Assembly: GCA_900550765.1 (NCBI GenBank)
Contig: URTC01000043.1
Location: forward strand, 1-9,700
From: an uncultured Clostridia bacterium
Lineage (GTDB): Bacteria > Bacillota > Clostridia > Christensenellales > QALW01
Direction: 5' to 3'
DNA length: 9,700 nucleotides
The translations under genes were made by a program, and so were the position numbers. The notes beneath the pieces are model-generated. The model searched no databases. It was not told the DNA's origin and was given only the letters and a program-made list of their open reading frames with translations. Position 1 is the stretch's first letter. Each line of letters opens with the position of its first letter. Positions 1 to 5,195 of the stretch are shown here, one piece after another.

Positions 1-498
1 GTGGTAGTTTCCCTAATCGCAGCCGGAGGTGTAATCGGGGCCGTGGAGATCCCGGGAATACGGTTTTCTCTCGGTGCGGCGGTCGGAACTTTGCTTGCGG
101 GAATCCTGACAGGACGGATCTTGGCAGGAAGGGGAGTAAGCCTTTCCTGCGCGGCGCTTAAGACACTGAAAAGCTTGGGCCTGATTTTGTTTTTGCTTGC
201 AATGGGGCTTAAGGGCGGTGCAGCGTTTATAGAGAAAGTGAATCTTGGGTATCTTGTGCTTGGCGCGCTGGCAACGCTTGCTGCGCTGTTTACAGGCTGG
301 TTGCTGACCGCGGGGATCTTTAAAATGAAAAAAACAGAGGGATTGAGCATCCTGTGCGGCGGTATGACCAGCACTCCCGCCATCGGCGTTTTATCACAAA
401 GAGCGAATGCGGAACTTTCTTTGTATACGGCATCGTATACCGGAGCGTTGCTTGCTTTGGTGCTTTTTACCAGAGTACTATGTTATCTGTTTTGTTAG
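1..498 (+). CDS. AspT/YidE/YbjL-type membrane transporter, C-terminal part (5' end outside the window)
   Basis: This is the C-terminal 165 codons of an integral membrane protein. The frame is open at base 1, so the GTG there is probably an internal valine codon. About five or six hydrophobic segments are visible. The text matches the duplicated domain of the AspT/YidE/YbjL antiporter family: a glycine-rich opening (residues about 20-35), the segment SLGLILFLLAMGLKGG (about 58-73), and the diagnostic CGGMTSTPAIG (about 118-128). Known family members exchange small solutes such as aspartate/alanine, or are predicted permeases, and carry two such domains; only the last is seen here. The substrate cannot be inferred. 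The stop codon (496-498) lies inside the SD of the next gene (AGGAGG at 497-502), so the gene is probably co-transcribed with the downstream lysis cassette. Family call fairly sure, function open. Confidence 0.8.
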   Translation: MVVSLIAAGGVIGAVEIPGIRFSLGAAVGTLLAGILTGRILAGRGVSLSCAALKTLKSLGLILFLLAMGLKGGAAFIEKVNLGYLVLGALATLAALFTGWLLTAGIFKMKKTEGLSILCGGMTSTPAIGVLSQRANAELSLYTASYTGALLALVLFTRVLCYLFC

Positions 499-510
499 GA
501 GGAAGAAAAA

Positions 511-813
511 ATGGAGGAGATCCATGTTCTTTTAGAGAGGCATGATCAAAATATACAAATACTGCAGAAGCAGGTGACAGACCTGTATCAGGTGCAGAAG
601 GAGATCCGTGCGATGAACGAAACGCTGATCACGTTGGCCAACGAGATTAAACACGCGAATGAGCATTTAGCGCGTCATGAAGAAAAAATTGATGAGATGG
701 AGAGCCGACCGCGGGTTAGATTGAATCAGATCGCTGCGGCGGCAGTCACCGCCCTTACCAGCTGCTTGGTTTCAGCGGCGGTAAGCGTTATTATTGCAAA
801 TTTGCATTCATAA
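511..813 (+). CDS. XhlA-like coiled-coil membrane protein of a phage lysis cassette
   Basis: A 100-residue protein with a charged, heptad-like helical N-terminal part (residues 1-68, rich in E, K, Q, H and spaced hydrophobics) and one hydrophobic segment near the C-terminus (about 73-96), preceded by the basic RPRVR. This architecture is that of the small hemolysin XhlA-like proteins that sit beside holins in Bacillota phages and defective phage such as PBSX, where they help the holin permeabilise the membrane. The start ATG at 511 follows AGGAGG (497-502) with 8 nt spacing. A holin gene and an amidase gene follow with gaps of 17 and 2 nt, which supports the assignment more than the sequence does, as coiled-coil proteins are low in information. 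It could instead be a generic phage protein of unknown function. Confidence 0.68.
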   Translation: MEEIHVLLERHDQNIQILQKQVTDLYQVQKEIRAMNETLITLANEIKHANEHLARHEEKIDEMESRPRVRLNQIAAAAVTALTSCLVSAAVSVIIANLHS

Positions 814-830
814 ATAAAGGAGGAAACAAA

Positions 831-1118
831 ATGAATTTTGAAGAGTATATCACACCGGAACTTTTAATATTGATACCCGTTGTATACGCGATTGGAGCGG
901 CAGCTAAAAAAAGCAGATTGCCTGATCGGTGGATCCCGCTTGGCTTAGGCGGCATTTCGATTGTTTTAGCAGCAATCTGGGTGCTTTCAAACAGTACGCT
1001 GGATTCCTGGCAGGCGGTGCTTGCCGCCGTATTTTCAGCGGTGACGCAGGGAATTTTGATTGCCGCGGCCAGCGTATATATCAGTCAATTATATATTCAG
1101 GCGAATAAGGAGGAGTGA
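831..1118 (+). CDS. Phage holin, Hol44 / holin superfamily V type
   Basis: A 95-residue protein that opens with YITPELLILIPVVYAIG, close to the opening of the Hol44/Phage_holin_5-type holins of Bacillota phages. There are three hydrophobic segments (about 10-26, 36-53 and 62-88) and a short charged tail ending NKEE. Holins assemble in the cytoplasmic membrane and open it at a set time so that the endolysin reaches peptidoglycan. Here the amidase gene follows immediately: its start codon at 1121 is 2 nt past the stop codon (1116-1118), and its SD lies within the last holin codons. The start ATG at 831 follows AAAGGAGG (816-823) with 7 nt spacing. Function by family and context is well supported; lysis activity is inferred. 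Confidence 0.85.
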   Translation: MNFEEYITPELLILIPVVYAIGAAAKKSRLPDRWIPLGLGGISIVLAAIWVLSNSTLDSWQAVLAAVFSAVTQGILIAAASVYISQLYIQANKEE

Positions 1119-1120
1119 AT

Positions 1121-1999
1121 ATGGCATTTTTACAAGCGGATTCTATCCGGCAGGAATGGGGATTGACCATTCATGAAAAGATTATTCCATGGGGAGCGGT
1201 CTGGCCTAAGAATGTTTATAATGCAAGCGGCCGGCTCCAATATGCCAAGGGCAGCCGCTATAAAGCTGACCGGCTTCTATCCGGCGGCAGCGGAAAAGTA
1301 CAATATATTACCATTCATAATACTAATACCATTGTTACGGCACGGGGAACTACCATGGCGGAACAATATGCGCGGGCGACTTGGCCCAATGCGAATATGA
1401 AGGACAGCCGTGTGCATTATTATATTGATGATACCGATTGCTGGCAGCTGCTGCGCGAAGACGAGGTTGGCTGGCATGCGACGGATTCCCGAGGACCGGG
1501 CAATGAGAGTTCTTTGGGAATAGAGATTATTATGGATGGCAGCGGCAGCGAGCGTGATCGGAAGGCCGAAGAGCGGGGGGCCTTGCTGGCAGCGATTTTG
1601 CTGACACGCCACGGGCTCCCTATTGAAAGGCTGGTTACGCATCAAAGGTGGTATGCAAAAAAATACTGCCCCCAGTATATCCTTCCGCATTGGGAGACCT
1701 TCCGGCAGCGCGTTGCACAATATATGCAGGAGGCCGGTAAAGATTCTTTGAAAAATGAGACCGCAGATGTTATGGAGGAAACGGCAATTTCTGTGGGAGA
1801 TCTGGTGCGGTTAAAGGAGACCGCCGTATATACTACCGGTGCCGCAATCCCTGCCTGGGTGCGCGCAAAAAATTGGTATGTAAAGAGCATATCCGGAACA
1901 AGGGTTGTTATTGACCGGGATGAACAGGGAACGCATTCTATCTGCAGTCCGGTGCATAAAAAAGATCTGATTCTTGTCCGGGCATCGAAGAGTCTTTAA
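1121..1999 (+). CDS. N-acetylmuramoyl-L-alanine amidase (Amidase_2 endolysin) with C-terminal SH3-like domain
   Basis: A 292-residue zinc amidase that cleaves the bond between MurNAc and the stem peptide of peptidoglycan. Zinc ligands of the Amidase_2 (T7 lysozyme-like) fold are visible: His66 in YITIHNT, His174 in VTHQRW and Cys183 in KKYCP. GWHA (117-120) and SLGIEI with Glu135 are also typical of the fold. Residues about 222-290 (VGDLVRLK to KKDLILV) look like an SH3-type wall-binding domain, common in Clostridia phage lysins. No signal peptide is seen, in line with export through a holin. I chose ATG 1121 because GGAGG (1109-1113) lies 7 nt before it; a GTG at 1115 in frame is only 1 nt from the SD. 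It forms a lysis cassette with the two preceding genes. A terminator candidate lies about 100 nt downstream. Confidence 0.9.
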   Translation: MAFLQADSIRQEWGLTIHEKIIPWGAVWPKNVYNASGRLQYAKGSRYKADRLLSGGSGKVQYITIHNTNTIVTARGTTMAEQYARATWPNANMKDSRVHYYIDDTDCWQLLREDEVGWHATDSRGPGNESSLGIEIIMDGSGSERDRKAEERGALLAAILLTRHGLPIERLVTHQRWYAKKYCPQYILPHWETFRQRVAQYMQEAGKDSLKNETADVMEETAISVGDLVRLKETAVYTTGAAIPAWVRAKNWYVKSISGTRVVIDRDEQGTHSICSPVHKKDLILVRASKSL

Positions 2000-2072
2000 G
2001 GGGAAAAATTGCTTCGGCGACTAAAAATAACGGAACCGGATTTTGACGCCGCACCGGCAGAAAACTATTTTT

Positions 2073-2086
2073 TCGGTTTAAACCGA
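2073..2086. repeat. 14-bp perfect palindrome TCGGTTTAAACCGA
   Basis: The sequence is its own reverse complement over 14 bases. It lies about 75 nt after the amidase stop codon and 17 nt before the terminator stem. It has no loop, so it is more like a protein-binding dyad or a chance palindrome than an RNA hairpin. No function is assigned. Confidence 0.4.
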
Positions 2087-2102
2087 GTACATAGCGGATA
2101 AA

Positions 2103-2136
2103 AAAGCTGACGGGGCTTCTGCGCCCGGTCAGCTTT
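2103..2136 (+). terminator. Intrinsic terminator candidate of the transporter/lysis unit
   Basis: A 9-bp perfect stem (AAAGCTGAC at 2103-2111 with GTCAGCTTT at 2128-2136) is extended by a G/G mismatch and a 4-bp GGGC/GCCC inner stem. The U-run is short (TTTATAT). It is the first hairpin after the amidase gene, so it probably ends that transcript. Confidence 0.6.
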
Positions 2137-2373
2137 ATATTCCGGCATTGGAGTTTCGCTTTTGATGCGCAGCTTTTTATGGCTTTGGAAAAGCTTTTTG
2201 CTTGCATGAAAAGAGATAAGGTAGGGCGGTTAGTCGGGGAAGAATCCTGGATTTTCGTCGTCCTATCGGGATGAGACGGATGTCCTTGATCGATACGGGT
2301 CTTTTTACGGAGGTTTTCTTCCATTTCTCTATTGCGGGGAGAAAGAAAAAACAGACAGAATTCTTAAAAAGAT

Positions 2374-2404
2374 AAAAGCGGCGATACCGTATATCGCCGC
2401 TTTT
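2374..2404 (-). terminator. Strong intrinsic terminator of the surface protein gene (bidirectional)
   Basis: A perfect 13-bp stem (AAAAGCGGCGATA at 2374-2386 with its complement at 2392-2404) closes a 5-nt loop. On the minus strand it starts 17 nt after the stop codon at 2421 and runs into TTTTATCTTTTT. On the plus strand it also ends in TTTT and could stop leftover transcription from the lysis unit. Confidence 0.9.
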
Positions 2405-2420
2405 AATAGGGTCAATGGTT

Positions 2421-4211
2421 TTATCTGTTCGCTTTTTTCTTATTCTTTGTAATGGCAATCCCTGCACCGATAGATATAGTCATCAAGAGAGTCCACAGCC
2501 ACAGATTCCGACTGTCGCCGGTCTGCGAGCTGTTTGAATAATCGGGATCGGCAGCACCGCAGACGGAACACTTGCCATCTTTATAGCTGTGCGCAATTAC
2601 CGGAATGATAGTATCCTCAAGACTGATTTTTTCCGTTAATGCTTCGTCTTTAAAATAGGCATTCAGTTCAGGACAATACCAATATGCGATATTACCCGCT
2701 TGCGTGCAGGTGGCATCCACAGCATCTATTTTTATCTTTTCCAGCTGTCTCCATGCTCCGGTGAGGGTTTTATCTTCCGTAAGCTGATACACTTCTCCGG
2801 CAGCAATCGGCTTGCCGTCGCCTGCATCCCAGCCTAAGAAAACGTATCCGCTGCGGCGGATGGAAGGAAGGGGAATGGTTCCCTTTGCATCTGCAATTAT
2901 TTGGATAGAAGTGCCGGTGCCGTCATTGTAATTCAGCGTAGCCTTAAAGGCATGCTCTGCCGGTTCTGAATTTTCGATCGGTGTAATAACCGCACCGGAA
3001 TCCGCCTGTTCCAGAGCTTCTTCCATGGTCGCGTGATAGGTGTATTTGCCGGAATTGTTAAGTTCAAAATCGAGTCCGTCGGCAACAAAATCTTTTACGG
3101 AGCTATCAAATGTTCCGCCGGAGACGGCGAGCTCATTTCCGGCAGCTAAAGTCTTTTCCGTTATTCCGGTAAACTCTCCGCCTGTAATATTAATTTTCTC
3201 AAGCCCCGTCTTGGTAGTTGCCAATAGGTCACCGTCAAACTTACCGTCGGAGACATAGATTTCAGAAGGACTGCCATAAGTGTTTTTATCTACGCTTGCC
3301 CTCAGCGCGGCTGATGTACCGGCAAAGGTGCCGCCCTCTACGGTAAGGGTTCCGCCGGAAGTATAGATATAAACTCCATAGCCTTCATCAGCGGCCATCG
3401 CGTCACTTTTTGCTTTATAGGTACCGCTTTTGATCGCAGCCTTGCCTTCGAAAGCAAGACCGATAGCAGCACGGCTCCAGGAATATCCGCCTTCAAAGTC
3501 TCCCGTGACGGTAAAGCTGCAGTCTGAAAACACACTGTTGCCCCCTGAAAGATCCCCACAAGGTCCGCGGTTGGTTGTAACGGTACCTCCCTCAAAAATA
3601 AGGGGACTGGTTTCACAATCGATTACATCTATAAAAAATGCTCTTGTGCCGGCTTGATAGGTTCCGCCGGTAACCTTGACATTGATTGTGTTAAAAGTGG
3701 CACCGATATTAAAAACTTCTGTATTGGTAATGGCCGTTACATTGTTCAATTCCGTTGTGGAACCGTCGGCATCTTCATACAATCGAAAGAATGCACCGTT
3801 ATCGGTATTGCCGGTGTAAGTACCGCCGTTTACGGTGAAATTTTTTACAGCGTTGATTTTTATGAATCCGTAGGCACCGGTATTGCTCTGGGGAATCATC
3901 ATTCCGCCTTTGTCTGCGTTCACAGTAAAGCTGTCGGCTGATACATGGAAGGGGCGATCCTTTTGCACATTGTTTGTAATCGTATAATCCCCCAGATCAA
4001 GCGTAACGGATTTATCTACTGTTATTATGGAATTCACCGTTACATTCTGCAGCAGTTTTACATTCCCTCCTGCGGCAATCGCCTCCTGAAGCGTTGGATA
4101 TTCTACTCCGTCCGCACTGGCTTCTGCTCCTGCCGCGGAGACGATTGTTGGAATCACCGCCAGGATCATAACGGTCGAAAGCAACACAGAAAGCCATTTT
4201 GCTCTTTTCAT
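2421..4211 (-). CDS. Secreted beta-helix surface protein with InlB/Flg_new repeat and sortase-type sorting signal
   Basis: A 596-residue exported protein. Residues 1-26 are a signal peptide (MKRAKW, hydrophobic core, VSAA). Residues about 35-400 carry repeated short strands with GGTF/GGTY turns (VNGGTYTGN, VTGGTYQAG, VEGGTFAGT, ITGGEFTGI, VSGGTFDSS), the look of a right-handed beta-helix. Residues 420-487 match an InlB B-repeat/Flg_new module (GYVFLGWD to TLTGAW). Residues 488-556 resemble a clostridial surface module with paired cysteines (YWYCPEL, then HSYKDGKCSVCGA at 541-553). The end is a sorting signal: QTGD at 563-566, a hydrophobic span, and KNKKKANR. It should be linked to peptidoglycan by a sortase. 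The SD GGAGG lies 9 nt before the ATG. Partner or ligand is unknown; an adhesin or matrix role is inference. The gene is monocistronic with its own promoter and terminator. Confidence 0.85.
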   Translation of the reverse strand: MKRAKWLSVLLSTVMILAVIPTIVSAAGAEASADGVEYPTLQEAIAAGGNVKLLQNVTVNSIITVDKSVTLDLGDYTITNNVQKDRPFHVSADSFTVNADKGGMMIPQSNTGAYGFIKINAVKNFTVNGGTYTGNTDNGAFFRLYEDADGSTTELNNVTAITNTEVFNIGATFNTINVKVTGGTYQAGTRAFFIDVIDCETSPLIFEGGTVTTNRGPCGDLSGGNSVFSDCSFTVTGDFEGGYSWSRAAIGLAFEGKAAIKSGTYKAKSDAMAADEGYGVYIYTSGGTLTVEGGTFAGTSAALRASVDKNTYGSPSEIYVSDGKFDGDLLATTKTGLEKINITGGEFTGITEKTLAAGNELAVSGGTFDSSVKDFVADGLDFELNNSGKYTYHATMEEALEQADSGAVITPIENSEPAEHAFKATLNYNDGTGTSIQIIADAKGTIPLPSIRRSGYVFLGWDAGDGKPIAAGEVYQLTEDKTLTGAWRQLEKIKIDAVDATCTQAGNIAYWYCPELNAYFKDEALTEKISLEDTIIPVIAHSYKDGKCSVCGAADPDYSNSSQTGDSRNLWLWTLLMTISIGAGIAITKNKKKANR

Positions 4212-4335
4212 AAAAATTTTCCTCCGTTTTTTTCCAGGAGAGAAATTCCTGCGCGGTATTTTCTATCCCCTGGGTGTAATTTGTTATCTGCTTCTAAAGG
4301 CGCTGTTTCAAGAAGCGCCAATTTCTTTATTGCTA
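4212..4335 (-). promoter_or_regulatory. Long 5' leader of the surface protein gene with two hairpins
   Basis: From the predicted start site near 4335, about 124 nt precede the ATG at 4211. Two hairpins are visible on the transcript: a 6-bp GGCGCT/AGCGCC stem (4319-4314 with 4304-4299, 9-nt loop) and a 5-bp CAGGA/TCCTG stem (4251-4247 with 4239-4235) just upstream of the SD. I do not recognise a known riboswitch core. The length suggests post-transcriptional control, but this is inference. Confidence 0.4.
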
Positions 4336-4341
4336 CTATTC

Positions 4342-4370
4342 ATAATACTACTTTTTTTCTTTTTCCGCAA
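4342..4370 (-). promoter_or_regulatory. Sigma-A type promoter of the surface protein gene
   Basis: On the minus strand, -35 TTGCGG (4370-4365), a 17-nt A-rich spacer and -10 TATTAT (4347-4342). It predicts a start near 4335. The fit is good: 4 of 6 bases at -35, 5 of 6 at -10, ideal spacing. Confidence 0.7.
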
Positions 4371-4379
4371 TATTTTTTA

Positions 4380-4601
4380 GAAGAAATTTAGATATTGCTG
4401 TTTTTTGATATTTTTTATTTATGTACGTTGAAAGGAGATAGATGGGGCTTGTAAAGTTTTTTTGTGTTAAGTATTTGTTGGGAGATCCGTTCCTGTATTA
4501 TAAAAAGAGGAGATTCTGTTCCGGAAAGCTGCGGCAGAAGGAGATAGGGTTTTTTATAAAATCATGCTTGCATGATTTTACTTTGTGTTCTGCTGTTCTA
4601 C
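4380..4601. other. AT-rich intergenic stretch, no convincing gene
   Basis: This lies between the promoter of the surface protein gene and the terminator of the coat protein gene. A 60-codon plus-strand frame (4442-4624) begins with ATG only 4-5 nt after AAAGGAG, but its product is unlike any family I know and its 3' end runs into the terminator hairpin. It also crosses the 24-bp inverted repeat at 4557-4580. I treat it as non-coding. Confidence 0.55.
4557..4580. repeat. Perfect inverted repeat, 11-bp arms around TT
   Basis: TAAAATCATGC (4557-4567) and GCATGATTTTA (4570-4580) are exact complements. On the minus strand the right arm leads into TTTTATAAAAAA, so it may act as a second, backup terminator after the coat protein gene. 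As DNA it could equally be a dyad operator. It is AT-rich and has only a 4-nt effective loop. Confidence 0.55.
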
Positions 4602-4640
4602 AAAAAAACTGCCGCTTCTCATAAAGGCGGCAGTTTTTTT
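4602..4640 (-). terminator. Strong intrinsic terminator of the coat protein gene (bidirectional)
   Basis: A 14-bp stem (AAAAAAACTGCCGC at 4602-4615 with its complement at 4627-4640) around an 11-nt loop, with T-runs on both strands. The stop codon of the minus-strand coat gene (4642-4640) is at the foot of the stem, so translation would end where the hairpin begins. Confidence 0.9.
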
Positions 4641-5092
4641 TATGCGTACATACAGTTCGTCTGCATGTAGTCGTACAGCATTTTACCGTGCTCCTGCTCC
4701 TCTTTTTGAATGTGGTTGAGAACATTGCGCACATTTTCATCTTTAAACTCGAAGACACAGGTATCGTACAGGTGGGACGCGTGTTTTTCAGTGGTGAGAA
4801 GATCGCTGCAAAGATAATAGTCATTTTGTTTATCGGCGTTCTCCTCTGTACCATAGGTGGCTGAAAACGTAGGCTGGGTGGATTCCCCGCCGTTTAACAT
4901 GGGTACGGTGCCGCTTTGTATTTGATTGATCGTATTTAAGTGTCCCTGCTCGACGGAAGCGATCTTGGTAAACAGATCCTTCAGCTGGCAGTCAATGGCG
5001 GCAGCGGCATGCTTGTTGTACTTTTCTACACAGAGCTTTTCCTGATCCTGCAGATCCTTGAGTAATTCCGTTTCTTTTTGCGTTAATTGCAT
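4640..5092 (-). CDS. CotF-family spore coat protein, ferritin-like helical bundle
   Basis: A 150-residue all-helical protein of the Coat_F family: opening MQLTQKETELLKDLQDQEKL, then LKDLFTKIASVEQGHLNTIN, a GTVP turn (61-64), and a second half with LTTEKHASHLYD and QKEEQEHGKML. The two ExxH motifs (E48-H51, E132-H135), with Glu18 or Glu23 in helix 1 and Glu102 in helix 3, sit where a ferritin-like di-iron site has its ligands. Coat_F proteins are found in or under the spore coat, so a sporulating host is likely. I chose ATG 5092: the SD GAGGTGAT (5104-5097) is 4-8 nt upstream. A longer frame from a TTG at 5131 has no SD. It is divergent from the Rieske oxidoreductase gene. Family call is good; metal binding is inferred. 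Confidence 0.82.
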   Translation of the reverse strand: MQLTQKETELLKDLQDQEKLCVEKYNKHAAAAIDCQLKDLFTKIASVEQGHLNTINQIQSGTVPMLNGGESTQPTFSATYGTEENADKQNDYYLCSDLLTTEKHASHLYDTCVFEFKDENVRNVLNHIQKEEQEHGKMLYDYMQTNCMYA

Positions 5093-5110
5093 TTTTATCA
5101 CCTCGCTGGT

Positions 5111-5140
5111 TAGTATTTGCTTAACCAACAAAAATTATCC
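5111..5140 (-). promoter_or_regulatory. Possible sigma-G-like promoter of the coat protein gene
   Basis: On the minus strand GGATA (5140-5136), an 18-nt spacer and AATACTA (5117-5111) approach the forespore sigma-G pattern GHATR-N17/18-CATNHTA with one mismatch in each box. The predicted start would be at the edge of the SD, which is a mark against it. I see no convincing sigma-A pair. Confidence 0.3.
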
Positions 5141-5147
5141 TTTTTAA

Positions 5148-5176
5148 AAATATTTTTTTCATTTACCGGCATACTA
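5148..5176 (+). promoter_or_regulatory. Possible sigma-G-like promoter of the oxidoreductase gene
   Basis: AAATA (5148-5152), a 17-nt spacer and CATACTA (5170-5176). The -10 box fits the sigma-G pattern CATNHTA fully and the -35 box has one mismatch (A for G). The start would fall near 5183, within the SD at 5181-5186, leaving a leader of about 13 nt; this lowers confidence. Confidence 0.3.
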
Positions 5177-5195
5177 AAGCAGGAGGGATGAAAGA

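Larger units (their letters stand above)
2000..2420. other. Intergenic stretch between convergent units, no convincing gene
   Basis: This stretch separates the lysis cassette (+) from the surface protein gene (-). It holds a 14-bp perfect palindrome, a plus-strand terminator candidate and a strong bidirectional hairpin, listed separately. A TTG-started frame of 30 codons (2009-2100) follows a weak GGGG purine run, but its product resembles nothing I know. Two minus-strand frames of 96-128 codons cross the terminators and lack a good SD. I see no gene in 2137-2373. Confidence 0.6.

Noticed and set aside
1115..1123. GTG at 1115 as start of the amidase
   Set aside because: It is 1 nt from the SD GGAGG (1109-1113), while ATG 1121 in the same frame is at the ideal 7 nt.
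2421..4211. Antisense frames of 72-148 codons across the beta-helix gene, and similar ones across the oxidoreductase and peptidase genes
   Set aside because: They are shadows of strongly coding genes with clear domains, and have no SD or recognisable product.
4442..4624. 60-codon plus-strand frame with an AAAGGAG sequence before its ATG
   Set aside because: SD-ATG spacing is short, the product is unlike any family, it has no clear promoter, and it runs through an inverted repeat and into a terminator.
5093..5131. TTG at 5131 as a longer start for the coat protein
   Set aside because: No SD, the added residues do not fit the Coat_F opening, and ATG 5092 has GAGGTGAT before it.
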